Notes: a model not told the origin generated them from the sequence alone. Numbered from the stretch's first letter, positions 44,982 through 57,171 are shown. The stretch is 64,000 nucleotides of DNA from Apium graveolens (GCF_009905375.1 NW_027417510.1:1-64000), one strand, 5' to 3'. Translations and numbers: made by a program.

Positions 44982-47025
44982 AAATCTACTCGGGATCCTC
45001 GACTCCCGGTTTTAGAAAATGTTTTCACCTTTGGGTCCCTATACTAAGGGTATATGCAAATTACTGCTATTCTCTAGCATAGGTATTATCAACTGAACCA
45101 ACAGATATATATGGAAAGAATACGAAACAGACATGCATATATATACCATATCAGCATGCTTCAATATATCGCAACATTTGCTAAATAACAATTATGCATC
45201 TATCACAGGATAATGCATGTACAAATGTCTACATCACAATAACAGTATAACGGATAGAAAACTTTCCTGAGTGCTCCCGGATAGGCTTAAGCTTAGAGTG
45301 GGTCCGATAACCTATGAACAACAACATAAGTCGGAATTAAACCCCGGTCGCTTAAGAAACTAGACTTTAACCATTTAGAGTCCTAACGTTCGCTTTCGCG
45401 CTTAACGATTTACTTAAGTCGCTCGAGTATCCTCGGCTCCACCATTTTTAATAAATTAACCATTAAGGGTTTTAAGGCGATTCTTTCGCGAGTACCTTAC
45501 CAACTGCCTAATACACTTTACATAATTGTTTCATACTCCAATTAGCCCTTTTAGGTCATTAACATATGTTTCAAAGTAAGGCGAGGGGTAATGGTTCGTT
45601 CGTGAAACGTCGTTACTTAAAACGGCCGTTTCTCCTAAAGCGTACATCGGAATCAAACGAACCACATATCAAAATGAAGCTCGTAATATGAACTATCTAA
45701 AAATGGCAATGGTCAAAACCTATCAGGGAGTTCTCGGGTCCTAATGTTATGAACAAAAGCAGTCTAAAGTAAATCGGACATTACGACGGCTATGTTTACG
45801 CGATTTCCCAAATTTTTACCATTCCAAATCATATCAATCCAACTACCAATCAACAACAACTCAAGATACACATCAATGCTACTGATTTCAGTCATAATAA
45901 GCTCAAGGATCTCAATCCAATCATATATTATAACATCTCCAAATTCAACTAAACTACTTAACAATTAAGCTCGAATCATGCTTGTCATTCATATTACTAC
46001 TCATCCATCCAAACCATCTCCAAACTTCAACATTCAAACTTATTACTAAAGGGTGTGAAGATTTATACCTTCCTTGGGAGATGTTAAGTTGCTAGGAAGC
46101 CTTAGGGAGCCTCCTACAAGCTTGATCTTTCCAAAGAAATCAAGAACACAAAGTTAGGCTTTGAAGTTTCTAAAAGTCCGATTTAAAGAACTGTAAAAAT
46201 GAGGGTCTTACCATGATTATTTGGAAGAGACTTGTGAACAAGAGTTGTAGGAAATCTCAATACCTTTCCAACGAGCTATAGAACACAATATTTGAGTGAG
46301 TATTGAAGGAGATATGGCAGTTTGAAGTTGCTGGGTTTGTTTTAGCCGAGAGCTTTCTTCTTGAAATGGGAAAGTCAACTTCTAATTTTTGTGTTTTATG
46401 ATATTTGCTTGGTTGCTTCTCCTTTTTGCCTTGGAAAATGTTTTAGCTTTTTACCATGGTAAATTTTACATGGCCCAAAATCAACCAACAAAATAAAACC
46501 CCTTGTCATGCTTATGTCATCTTGCACATGTCATAATGCTTCCACTTGTCCACACCTTGTTGGTTTGATGACATCATCATCCCTAACCTCCTTGATTAAC
46601 TCCTAATTGCTTGCCTAATGACCGCTGATCTATTATACGGTTCGCTTAACTTTCGTTCTCGTTTCTCGTTTGAGGGATCATACCCGGGATCTTATTACTT
46701 GGGTTTCCTTAACCTTTCTCAATACATTCTAATCCTTTTATGATCCTCTCTTATAATCCTTTTATTTAAATCCTTTTTATCCCGTTACCTTATACTCAAT
46801 TCTTTCCGTATCTAGTGGATTTCCGGGAAAAATCAAAGTGTTCGGAATTGGATTATGACGATCTTTACATACACTTATATGTCATATAGAGTGCCAATAA
46901 AATCTCAGAATATCCATAAAAGAACCTCTACATAGAGTGGCATGAAAAGTTTTCTCATTCAGCATAATCTGCAAAATCACTATTCATAAGGGTTTCAAAA
47001 ATTTCCAAAAATTGGGGTTATTACA
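42649..47025 (-). repeat. 5' LTR of G3 (4.4 kb)
   Basis: Starts TGTAATAACC (47025) and ends GGTGTTACA (42649) in element orientation. The terminal layout (GACCCCGGATTTGGGGGTG) parallels the G2 and G1 LTR ends, so the three are related. It contains a 54-bp tandem repeat (44578-44902) and an (AT)n run (44949-44982). Adjacent to the primer site, which fixes the boundary. Confidence 0.85.
44578..44902. repeat. 54-bp tandem repeat, six copies, in G3 LTR
   Basis: The unit GAGTCATAAGTCCTCGGATG... recurs at about 44578, 44633, 44687, 44741, 44795 and 44849. It is 54 bp, a multiple of 3, so the minus strand shows a repetitive open frame (units NIISNIHPRTYDSFILLL). That frame follows from the repeat and is not a gene. 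The first copies are the most diverged. Confidence 0.9.
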
Positions 47026-47476
47026 AAAAATGATGGTATAAATCGGAATGAATCGGAGGGATAAAAAAGTCATTTAACTCTCTGATTTGGTTTAAAGGTT
47101 AAAAGATACATTTTTATAACTTGAGAGTGAAAAATACACTGTAACATACTTTTATAAATGCATGAACGGGAAGAAGCCTTCAAGCTCGAAGACAAAGAGA
47201 AGAGAGGGGGCTCATTAACTGAAAACTATAGACGTTACATTCGTGAGCTTTTAAGGATTCTTCTTATACAAACTTGCGTTAAAAACGTGGGACCGCCCCG
47301 CCTTGATGTATGAACTCCATTTCCAGTGGATCCCAATAAAAGAAATAGTGTATAGAATGCAAGCACTAGTTGTTACCGTAACTCTACTCTCGACTTGGAT
47401 TATATATCCAAAAAGGTCAAGCATGTTGTCAACGCTTCAGAGCTGGGCGTGTTGAGTAAATTTTCCATGCTATTAC
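47026..47476. other. Spacer between G3 and solo LTR
   Basis: About 450 bp of non-repetitive-looking sequence. With 49034 onward it forms the empty site of the solo LTR. Short open stretches (for example 47160-47310 on plus) match no family I know. Confidence 0.4.
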
Positions 47477-49028
47477 TGTTGGGTTTCGAGGCATAGAACA
47501 CAACGGAAACAAAGTTTAAAACTGTAAAAACCAGAAAAATCGAAACCCATCGCAGGATCCATGCGAAAAGATAATATTTAATTCGTGGTTAATATATTTA
47601 CCTTAAGAAGATTTACGATTTCCGTTATCTAATGGATGTCCAAGCTTTCAACAATCACCACATATCCCGTCGCGAAACGATCTACGCCTTAAAGGTATCC
47701 ACACAAATGATTGAACAGAGGATGAGCGTGTACTAGCACTCGTAGATCAAAAGCCGCCCTCTCTCTCTCTCTCAAGCTTCTAGGGTTTATATTTTTATCT
47801 AATAAAATGTCAAACCCTAGTTGAGGCTTAAAAGATATTATATAGGAAAGAGAAAAAGACTTCAAACCCTAAACTAATTTAGAGTTTTAATAAATCCGAA
47901 AATCCTAGTTATTATTAATTAAGTCTTACTTAATCACTCAATAACTCAATTTCAGATTTAATAGTAAATTCGAATTTCTATTTAATATAATTAATTTAGT
48001 CTTACTTAATTAATAAAAAATTATTTGAATTACTTACATTTAATTTAAATCCGATTTTAAATTAAATAATTCTCCAATCATTCTTTGTGTGACCCTTTAG
48101 GTTATTATTACGTTGGCAATAATTTTAAATCTAATATAAAATCACAAAGAATGAGCGGCATCTAGCAATACATCATTGCTACCCAAGTAATTATAATTAA
48201 ATCGGTGATCGATTAAACCTTTCATAAATAATGTACAATGTAATATAATCCTTTTAACTAAATATTATAGATTAAACTCGAGGCATGTTATGTGTCATCC
48301 TCTTCATTGTTTAATCCAAGTTTTCTTGATCAATGAGTAGACTATCATTTCAAATCAATATTTGAGCATGACGCCACACATTTCATAGTATATCTCACAC
48401 AAGAAGCCAATAATATCTCTCCAAAATTAGGAGGGTTAAATCATTTCTAGATCATTAATATTTCTCACACGATTCCTAATATACCCGAAGTCCATTTTTA
48501 TCATTACCCGGTCAAAGGCAACTTTTGATGTAATCAAAGTATATTAATCATCTTGTAGAAATATAATGATTTCAAGTCGAAGGACCATTACATCATTATC
48601 ACTGTGAGAATTACTTATGACACAACAAATATGTAGAATCTCACATTGGGTCTATCCAGCACCATGTATATTTACATCTGCTTGTGTTTTCGACTTTAGT
48701 ATCTTTATACATATGATCAATGAGATGTGATCATCGGTAAACAAACACATTAGTCTTAATGCATTATTATTGTTCCTTAATAATAATACTCGACTAAGGA
48801 TATTTGGGAATATCGATACTATTTACATAATCTCATTTCCAAGTCATGTACTTAGAGATATAAAATTCATATCATATTCCAAAGACATTTATTAATCTAA
48901 TATTTATATCGCAGTAAATTAAGACTTAATAAATTATTAAAAGAATAATCGATAGAACATAAATATTAATAATCCAAATGCCATAAATAAAATATAATAG
49001 TGTTGTCTCTAGGGCACAAACACTAACA
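47477..49028 (-). mobile_element. Solo LTR of a Copia-type element (1.55 kb)
   Basis: Ends TGTTGGGTTT (47477, plus) and CACTAACA (49028), which is TGTTAG...CCAACA in the opposite sense. Direct repeat ATTAC on both sides (47472-47476 and 49029-49033). Neither primer site, gag nor pol is present, so it is the product of LTR-LTR recombination. On the minus strand it starts TGTTAGTGTTTGTGCCCTAG, a common start of Copia LTRs in plants; this sets the likely orientation. The ORF at 48926 is incidental. Confidence 0.88.
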
Positions 49029-49331
49029 ATTACTCTCAAGGTGGCTATATGATTTATGTCAACCGTGTTATAGGTACATCTCGTCAAGACTTGCGTGCTA
49101 TACATACATCTCTTTAAGACTTGCGGCATGAAGATTCCTCGCCACTTCAAATGTGGAAGTAAATATACATATTCTCTTTTACTCTTTATAAGCTTTGGTT
49201 TATTAAGCGTGTATTAATGGTAAAATCATGCCAATTATACTGGAAATTGAAAATTTCATATTTTTCAGTTGAGTTCTCTTTGTTGTCTCGTTGTTTGATG
49301 TTTGTAATCGGTGGCAAAATCGGTCAATTAA

Positions 49332-49726
49332 TATAACATTCAAGCCCACAACAGAATGTATACCATACCTAATAACTTACCACAAATCAGTCCGAAAAGA
49401 ATAGAGATTTGGTACACATTAGTTATTAACTTGAATCCATAAATATCTCAAATACTTTTATTCTTATTAATGTGAGATGTTACAAACACCCCCATTTATA
49501 AGATCGACTTACAAACACACATACGGAACTCGGGAAGTGCCTCTGCACTACCGGTCGGATAGGGCTCTGATACCATTTATAACATTCAAGCCCACAACAA
49601 GATGTTGGACCCAACAACCCACCACATGTCAATCCGAAAAAACTAGTGATTCAGTACTCCTTAGTTATTGACTTGTATCTATAAATGTCTTAAACACTCT
49701 TATTTTTATTGACGTGGGATGTTACA
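49332..49726 (-). mobile_element. TRIM (terminal-repeat retrotransposon in miniature)
   Basis: 395 bp, with LTRs of about 153 bp (49332-49484) and 149 bp (49578-49726). Minus strand order: 5' LTR starting TGTAACATCCCACG, primer site TGGTATCAGAGCCCT (49561-49575), short internal part, purine-rich ATGGGGGTGTT, 3' LTR. Direct repeat ATTAA on both sides (49327-49331 and 49727-49731). No coding capacity. The LTRs differ at several positions. It lacks the 5S rRNA-like sequence of Cassandra TRIMs. Confidence 0.92.
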
Positions 49727-49731
49727 ATTAA

Positions 49732-51390
49732 GGCAATGACTCTTGTCTTCTTGATTTTAATATCGTTAATTCTACTAGAGAAATGTACGTAAACAAATTT
49801 AATTGTTGTGGTGAATAGAAAAATTGAAGCAAAGAAAAAAAAGCCACAACTTCAATATAGATTAAATATAGAAATGTTGCTAATATCTCTAGAGAGATTC
49901 GATAATGCCATGTTTTAAATCCACCACACAGCTGCAAGAAGTCCGCAAATGCAGTAAGTTTTATCAACAAGCAACCATCAAATCAAGTAAACCAATGAAG
50001 CTTTCGTCTGCTTGGCCTTAAGGCTTCTTTCTAAAAGTTTTTTGGTAGAGGTAGCTAGCTTTATTATAACAAAACATTTAAGCATCATCTGAGTATGGAT
50101 CAAACAAAACATGCATGAGATTAAAGTAACATATATTTGGACAAAATAATCCATCTATATATATACGTGAGGTAAAATGTAACATGCATGAAATTATCCT
50201 ACATAATCCTTTATAACCATCTAAAACAGTTCCTCTCAGGCATATCGCAAGCAGTATCAATTAAGCAATTAAGGAGCAACATCACAATATATTCAATGTT
50301 CAAGAGTGTTATCACCCTCTTGCCTGACCTTATATATATTTTCTCCAGATTCAAAATAATGATTATTTCCACCACATGATATTTTTCTATGTTGAGTGCT
50401 TCCATATAGATAGGTCCCGTGTGAGGGTAAGATAAGTTATATGAGGGGGTTGAATAATTTATCATCTTTTTGAAACATATAAAGATTAGTATTGCTGATA
50501 TTTAATAAGATGAACTATATGTACCGTTTCATTTAAACTGCTACAATAAAAAAATTGAAAGAAGAGGAAACTTAAAATGACATGAAACGTGATATTCATA
50601 GTGTTCACCGGGAATGAAAATAACCAAAATATGCTAGAATATTTGAAACAAGAAGACTATACCTTCGACCATAATAATATCTAAAGAACTTTGATGGGCT
50701 ATTTTCTATTTAGATGATCAGTCAACTTGTTGGTTTAATCAAGAAAAATGGAAATTGATTTCAAGGTATGGGATCAAAAATACCATAACATATCTTTGTC
50801 CCAGCTCCAACAAAATCATCCAGGTTTGAGTTGACAAACTCTGAACCATACTTGTACCCACGAACAAATTTTCACTCGAAAATGTTATTGTATCTTTCTT
50901 CCCTGGGATGAATGGACTGCTGACTTTTAGAGATTTTTGAAAATAGTGCTTCTTTTAGGTATTATTAGCAACCAAGAAATATCTCACAATCTCATATGTC
51001 ATGAAGTCCTCGATTGGCATGTAACGACTTTTTCACACGAACTTCAATTTTTTAGAAGCCGCATGATCCACTAAAACATGTTCCTAATCAAAGTGATAAA
51101 ACAATGAACACAATATTATTCACGTACAATAATATCAAATATTGTATTATAATTTTATAACACCTATTTACCATGAATGATATCATCAAGACCGGGGTTT
51201 TCATTAATCAAATGAGATAAAAAAAGAAAAAACATTCTTCAAGATGGTCGTCCAATATCCATGAATACTCACATCAAACCATTTTTGATTCACACACAGC
51301 CTCAAATCATATCGAAGAGCTGCAAAATAGACGTACCAATTTGTAAATATGTGCATATAAATGTGTGTTTGAAAATTCAGTTTATTGATA
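49732..51390. other. Intergenic, nothing recognisable
   Basis: About 1.65 kb of AT-rich sequence. Open stretches on both strands (for example 50211-50465) have no motif or similarity that I can see. A stretch near 50800-51020 has slightly more even base composition and might be a decayed gene, but I cannot assign it. Confidence 0.4.
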
Positions 51391-51399
51391 ATAGCTCAC

Positions 51400-52854
51400 G
51401 CTTTGATGGAGGAGACATAAAGATATGTGTTGTGTGGTGGATCTTCCTTTCATTTTTAAGCACAATCTTTCTCCCACCCATGGGCCATTTCTTGATCCGT
51501 ATTCCACTTCCAATTTCCCGTGGGTTCATTATTCACCACTGCCTTCTTCATGCTTTCCTTCACCTTGATATACTTTCTGGTCCTATCCTGAAGCTGCAAC
51601 ATGCTTTCAGGGGGCGCTTGGTCAGGGACATATTGAAGAATTCATCCCCGGTCCTTTGCTGTAGGGCTATCATAGCCACCTTGTCATCAAGATCCGGGAC
51701 CTTCAGGGCCTCCTTTGTGAACAAGTTCATGTAGTCTCTAAGGGAATCATTTGCTCCTTGTACAAGACCAATGAGCGAAGCCGAGCTCTTCTCGTGTACT
51801 TTGCCACTGATAAATTGCTTGATGAAGGCTTGACTCGGATCTCTGAAGGATGTAATTGAATTGAAGGATAGACGACTATACCAACTTTGAGCTATACCCG
51901 ACAGGGTTTTAGGAAAGGCCCGACACTTTATAATGTCGTTCACGAGCTGTAACAACAGGGCCTTAGAGAATGTCCGAATAAGATTAGTTGGGTCGCCAGT
52001 ACCATCATACGCCTTGATGATGGGCACCTTAAACTTTCTTGGTATGTTGGCATTCATAATCTCTTCAGTGAATGGAGGGTTTGGATCTTCAGGATCTCCC
52101 AGGGGCATCAGGTCATTCAGATAAGCCCTTGGGGCCGCAACCCTTTGCCTTGGCGTTGGACCTTCCAGGTCTATGACGAGAGGAAAATTCTTTGGTATCG
52201 TTGTCTGTTGAGGTCTTGGTGTCTGGTACATCTCCATATCACGCTTCAACCTTTTGATCTCAGATTCATAAACCCTGATCCTCTCTTGTATATCCTGGAG
52301 AATCGTTCCTTTGGTGCTCCTGGAATGTTGACAGCCACTTGGCACTGGCTCCTTATCAGGGCATCTCATTCTTGGAGCAGGTTTCTAGTCCGATGAGTCG
52401 GAGTCTCTAGTAGAGTAGGGTCTAGAGTATTCTCAATTTTCGGGGATGGGGGCCATGCCACGAATATATTGGGGCGTCCGCCCTTGTCCTTCGCCTTGAT
52501 TTGAGAGATCACTTCCTCTAATCTCAGGGTATTGTGACATCCCATAAGGTGGGTTGATAGTCCATAGAATCACGATCGTTGAATACTCATACACAACGGG
52601 TTGAATGTTTATCATACTTGTAGTTGTAGAAGTTAGGGATTCGTCCCTTGAAGAGTTGATGGATTCATCCCTTGGGGAGGATCTTGTATTGGGGGATTCG
52701 TCCCATAAGCTTGGGCGTCAGTAGTCGCCGCTGGAACTCCTCCGCCAAGTGTGGCGTAGGTTGAGTGTACTGGGATATCAATGGAGGACGAGATTGTCCT
52801 CGTAGGGATTGAATCGCTGGTTCCACTGTTAGTTCTACTCCGTTTGTTCACCAT
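51400..52854 (-). pseudogene. Gag of a Tat/Ogre-type element, fragment
   Basis: Starts with ATG at 52854, directly after the primer site: MVNKRSRTNSGTS, then proline-rich stretches with stops (52615 and 52400 region). From 52369 an intact 270-codon stretch carries a coiled-coil-like leader (ERIRVYESEIKRLKRDMEMY) and the Retrotrans_gag region (PRKFKVPIIKAYDGTGDPTN, LSGIAQSWYSRL, SFRDPSQAFIKQF, LRDYMNLFTKEALKVPD). A one-base frameshift near 51590 throws the end out of frame; the expected continuation (ESMLQLQDRTRKYIKV) is seen in the next frame to about 51400. Pol is missing. Confidence 0.85.
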
Positions 52855-52868
52855 TATTGATGTTGCTT

Positions 52869-52885
52869 TCCCACTGACGGCGCCA
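52869..52885 (-). other. Primer binding site of Tat/Ogre-type fragment
   Basis: TGGCGCCGTCAGTGGGA on the minus strand, five bases after the LTR end (TTATTCCACA). Asp-tRNA-type start TGGCGCCG as in the element at 14669. Confidence 0.75.
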
Positions 52886-52890
52886 AATAT

Positions 52891-53291
52891 TGTGGAATAA
52901 AAACTAGGTCTTCGTTAGTATTTAATACTAGGATTTGTGAGCTTTGAGTTTTAATGGTTATTCTCACGTTCGGTGATTGGATGTCCTCACAAGATGCCTA
53001 CGTATCTCTGTGTTGTAGAAAATCAAGCCAAAAACGTAGTTATAGGTTGATAGGTAGAACTCTTTATATAGAGGTGAGTCTAGTGTTAGACTTGGTTTGG
53101 GAAACTTGATGGACAAGTATCCAACTTAGATGGTAATTAGGACTCATGTAAGGGGATTCTAGATCCTTCCTTGTAGGAGTTAGTGTTCATATTGGACGTC
53201 ATGTCTCTAGTCTTCTAACCGTATTAAGCCTTTTCCGCAAACATCTTATCTTCACGGACCTTGAGGATGTGGGCCGTTTTTAGTCCATGAC
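52891..53291 (-). repeat. Probable 5' LTR of the Tat/Ogre-type fragment
   Basis: The inner border TG (52891 on plus, ...TTATTCCACA on minus) is fixed by the primer site. A TATATAAAG box lies on the minus strand near 53079-53087. The outer border is a guess: TGTCATGGACTAAAAACGG on the minus strand starts at 53291 and would give a ~400-bp LTR. No partner LTR is in the window. Confidence 0.5.
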
Positions 53292-53673
53292 AGGCCTTGA
53301 CCGGCCTGGTTTGTATTGGGCTTTGAACATAAATTTCAAGTGTAATTAATGCGACATTTAATGTGTTTTATGTATTTTCTATCCATATCACTATTTTTTG
53401 CAAAATTAAATTTCACGACCCTATAAAATAGGCTATTGATTAATAATTTATATAATTTTATGATACTAATTTGTGAAAATTTGGAGAGAGGCTTATTGGA
53501 GTAAACATATTTATTGGAGAATAATTTTTTAGATTTATATATATTTTTCTATTTAAATTTTTTTTAATAATAAAAATCAAATAAGCAAAAAATCATAACA
53601 TTGTTTTTGAAGGCCGCTACGAATAAACTAGTTGAGCTTATAATCAACAGTCGGTACCCCAAATAAATTTAAA

Positions 53674-53710
53674 CTAGCGTAAAAACCCGTGAGAAGCACG
53701 GACCCGTATA
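53674..53710 (-). other. Probable Helitron 3' end (minus strand)
   Basis: On the minus strand: stem CCGTG, loop CTTCT, stem CACGG, then GTTTTTACG and CTAG followed by T. This is the hairpin plus CTRR signature of a Helitron. The element would extend to higher coordinates; its 5' TC end is not identified and no RepHel coding is near, so it is a non-autonomous element or a fragment. Confidence 0.5.
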
Positions 53711-54104
53711 TATATTTATATAATTTCTCGCACATAATCGTGAGTGTATATAAAAAAAAATTTATAAGAAAAATACGATCAATAATGATTTTACTATTTT
53801 TTGTTTTATTTATATTATATTTTTTGGAGATTGTATATCGTTTTGACAAACAAATTTGTTTAATTAATTTGATTAAATTTCATATATTTTAGATAAATAT
53901 TTGTACAATTCTACTATAAAAATCACACAAAAATAATTTTTAATTGCTAAAATATTTAGTTTTTTACAACATGAGATTAACTTTAACAAATTAAATATTT
54001 GAGTATAATAAAATAATTATTTTCACATAATCATTTGTGTATATCAAGAATATTTATAAATTGATGTGATTTTAACGTAATGATGGTATATTTATAAAAA
54101 AATT

Positions 54105-54422
54105 CTCCCTCTGTCCCAGCCATTTATATACAAATGGTTTGGGCACGGAGGACAAGAAACATGTTAAAATAATATTATTTTTGATAAGGTAGTGAGATAA
54201 GAGAAAAAAATATAATTTAATGAGAAAAAATATAAAGTTGGATAAAGTGGTGGTACCAATCAATATTTAATGAATAAAGTGAATATAGTGGGAGAAAGTA
54301 CTGAATGTAGTTAAATTTTATATTATTAAACTTTTACTAATTTTAGTACGTTTTGAAATGTATAGAATTGAATTAGACATCACAAAAATGAAAGTGTATA
54401 GAAATGAATGAGACAGAGGGAG
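54105..54422. mobile_element. Stowaway-type MITE (318 bp)
   Basis: Left end CTCCCTCTGTCCCAGCCATT, right end complement CTCCCTCTGTCTCATTCATT. Right flank TA, left flank TT (one base changed). The interior is AT-rich, without coding. Confidence 0.8.
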
Positions 54423-54734
54423 TATATAATTGGTCGTGCACGTAAGATTAAACCTTAACACATTATGAAATTACTTAAATTTACGAATGGATCATGTCTT
54501 ACGAATATAGACATACATGATACAACCTTTAATTCAATTAGCTATTTTTTCTTGAGTTAATTTCTATATAAACTACTATGTCATTTCAACACCCTTGGTT
54601 GAGGAGTATTATAATATGAGTGAATTTTATAGCTTTTGTAACTAATGCGTGTCAAGCGCAATAAAAATTATCAAGATAATTGAATACAAAATTATAAGTA
54701 AAACCACTGAAGCTAAAAAAACAGAGTAACACAG

Positions 54735-55260
54735 GCCGTGAAACTACTAGTCATATTTTCATGCCCTGCTCCTATAGTAGATGGATTATGCACAAACTTT
54801 TTTCAACCATTGGCATCTCAAGTCAGAATGGTTCTTGGGTCCAGTTCTTAGCTAGCCTGGTTGATATGGAGGATAAAACTCGAGGGACCATTGCTCTTTG
54901 CTATGCCCAGGTCTGTTTTAATCACATTTGGAGAGAGCGCAATGCTAGAGCCCATGATAAGGGTGTTTTTGGGCCTGCCAAATTGCTTCAGGGGGATTAT
55001 TCAAGACATCAAAGCTCAGCTTAGTGCTTCTAAGTGGTACAACTCAATCATTTGTAATAGGCCAGACTTGGATTGATTGCAATTGTTGGTCTCTGTTTGT
55101 TTATTTATGTTGATAGTTGGTAGTTTGTAGTTTGCATTCTATCTTGAATCTTCTCTAGATTGGTTATAGATAGCCCTGTCTATGGCTTGTTATAGACTAT
55201 AGGATAGATCCCTTGTATATTCTCTTTCTTTTTCTTTAAAATTAATTTACCATTTTTTTT
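54735..55260 (+). pseudogene. LINE (L1-type) 3' end, 5'-truncated
   Basis: The plus-strand frame reads ETTSHIFMPCSYSRWIMHKLF, then VCFNHIWRERNARAHDKG. The first is the Cys/His part of the zf-RVT domain (ETxxHLFxxCPxS) and the second is the conserved IWxERNAR(I/A)H motif at the C-terminus of plant LINE reverse transcriptases. Frame change near 54990 (LLQGDYS against FRGIIQDIKAQL). After the stop near 55077 a T-rich 3' UTR and a poly(A)-like TTAAAAAA end follow. RT itself is missing. Confidence 0.75.
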
Positions 55261-55276
55261 TAAAAAAGCCAACAAA

Positions 55277-55361
55277 GTGTCGCTGTAGTGGTTGGGCTCT
55301 TGTACGTGTTTGTGAGAGATCAGGAGTTTGATTCCATGCGTGTGCGTGGGTAATCACTTAG
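55277..55361 (+). mobile_element. SINE-like unit with tRNA-type promoter boxes
   Basis: A-box-like TAGTGGTTGGG at 55286-55296 and B-box-like AGTTTGATTCC at 55325-55335, about 28 bases apart, as in tRNA-derived SINEs. CAACAAA flanks it on both sides (55270-55276 and 55362-55368). No poly(A) or poly(T) tail is visible before the right repeat, so this may be a truncated copy or a degraded tRNA-like sequence. Confidence 0.4.
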
Positions 55362-55565
55362 CAACAAAATTATAAAAAAAGAATATGATAAAAAGAGATG
55401 ATGTGATTAATCTAATAATATTTTTAAAGTAAATTCAATGATCTATGTAGGGTAGTGACATACACTTTATAAATAGGAGGTACTCAATTTGCTCTTGGTT
55501 ACCATTTAATATATAGAAGTGGAAGTAGATTACGTGTAAGGTTGTGTAAACAATTGACCAACATA

Positions 55566-56271
55566 CATGTAAACCTTGATAAATTAATACCCTCGTGATC
55601 AAAGAATATATTAATTAATTGAAATATTAATTAATATTAATTAATTGATAAATTAATAATTTATTAATTTATGGATTAACATTTTAAATTATTTTAACAT
55701 ATATTTCCGAATATATAAATACCAAAAATAATATTGATTATCGTGTGGAAATAAATGCCAAAAAAGTTATTAATTATCGTGGAGAAAATTAATCAGTAAC
55801 AGAATTGTTGGATGATAAATAATACTATGGAAAATGAGAAAGATGATGAAGCGAAAGATGACATTATTAAGTATTAAGCTTAAGTCGGTCTTAAGAAATG
55901 ATGTCTTTAAAGTAACAATGATATTGCATAATTTTGTCTTGCAATTCGTATATAGTACACGAGAGCTTCAAAATAGATTAATAGAATACAAAATGAAATA
56001 CATGAACAAATAAATTTCAAAAGAAATCAGTGACACTGAAGTATTTTTTTAAAAATAAATATTAGAATAAATATATAATTTTGATGTAAGATGAAATTAT
56101 CAATTTATGGAGTTTATTATATGGGATCTATATATTTTAATAAAAATTATTATAGTATAAATATAGCAAATTATTAAATTATATTAACGATATCAAGTAG
56201 GGATAATAAAAATTATTAATTAATTGAAATTATTAATCTATCGAATATTAATGTATCGAGGTTTACATATC
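55566..56271. repeat. Region bounded by a ~22-bp inverted repeat
   Basis: TGTAAACCTTGATAAATTAATA at the left and, on the opposite strand, TGTAAACCTCGATACATTAATA at the right (56271-56250), two mismatches. The 700 bp in between is extremely AT-rich with many ATTAATT repeats and no coding. It might be a non-autonomous DNA transposon; no clear target duplication is visible. Confidence 0.4.
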
Positions 56272-56594
56272 AATATTCTTCAAAAAGTCAAATACAGATG
56301 AAATATTAAAACATATAAAATTCAAATAAACCAAATTATGTTAACCCAAAAAATCCAAAGCAGCTGGATTATATCATCATAAATAATTCATTAATTAGAG
56401 AAGAGACTCCTTTTACCAAATTATATCATCATAAATAATCCACCTAATAACGGACTAAGAATCAGGTTGCATCCATTTTTATAGCATTTTGTCTGATTGC
56501 ATTTTCCAAATATTCGAAATAAAAAAAAAATCAATTAAATTAGGTCGACGCAATTGCTAGGTAAGATTGAGTTGACCTAAAACTGCCGTAAGTA

Positions 56595-56908
56595 CTCCTC
56601 CATTCCAAATTAAAGATTATGAAGTAAAGCATATTTTAAGATATATTAACCGCATATTTTGTTAATATTTTTTTAATAAAAGTTTAAAAATCTTAAAAAA
56701 AAATTCATATTTTTTTTAAAAATAATTAAAAAATTATAACAAACAGCTTTAATTATGTGTAAAAATGAAACATGACTCAAGAACCTATATATAAGGATAT
56801 TTCAGAAATTATTCTAAAAATATTATAATTACATGATATATAAAAAAAATGACATATAAAAAACTAGATGTATAAAAATGAAACATGACTAATAATTTGG
56901 ACAGAGCG
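56595..56908. mobile_element. Degenerate Stowaway-type MITE
   Basis: After TA (56593-56594) CTCCTCCATTCCAAATTA; opposite end complement CGCTCTGTCCAAATTATT. The ends are similar but with several mismatches and no clear TA on the right. AT-rich interior. It lies about 260 bp upstream of the fibrillin start codon. Confidence 0.4.
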
Positions 56909-57171
56909 TCACTTTTGCTTTGACAATTGGAATATGCAACCGTTTTCTAATGAATAGTAACTCTATGAGTTTGATACATTTTGATTGATTCTCTAACAAC
57001 TTCACCAAATAAAAATATAATAAACTCATAAAATTTAGTGAAATATGCAAAGATTCACCACCACCACCCAAAAACTAAATTATATTGTACTTTATGTTTG
57101 TATTATCCTTGTCTTTTCTCATTCTTTCATTACAACATTACTAACTTTTTAGTTGCAGTATTAGCATAACC

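Larger units (their letters stand above)
35479..47025 (-). mobile_element. Chromovirus Gypsy element G3
   Basis: Minus strand. 5' LTR 42649-47025 (4.4 kb), primer site 42633-42644, internal region 37447-42632, and a truncated 3' LTR 35479-37446. The LTR overlap is very similar by eye (about 98-99%), so the insertion is recent or was homogenised. The interior is heavily decayed and scrambled. No target duplication can be shown because the outer end of the 3' LTR is gone; on the right side AAAAA follows at 47026. Confidence 0.85.

Noticed and set aside
44949..44982. Alternating AT run, possible origin or cruciform
   Set aside because: A simple microsatellite in an LTR; nothing else supports a function.
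49332..49726. Cassandra-type TRIM
   Set aside because: No 5S rRNA-like segment in the LTR; a generic TRIM is the supported call.
50800..51020. Possible decayed gene on the minus strand
   Set aside because: Open stretches are short and show no motif I recognise, so no function can be claimed.
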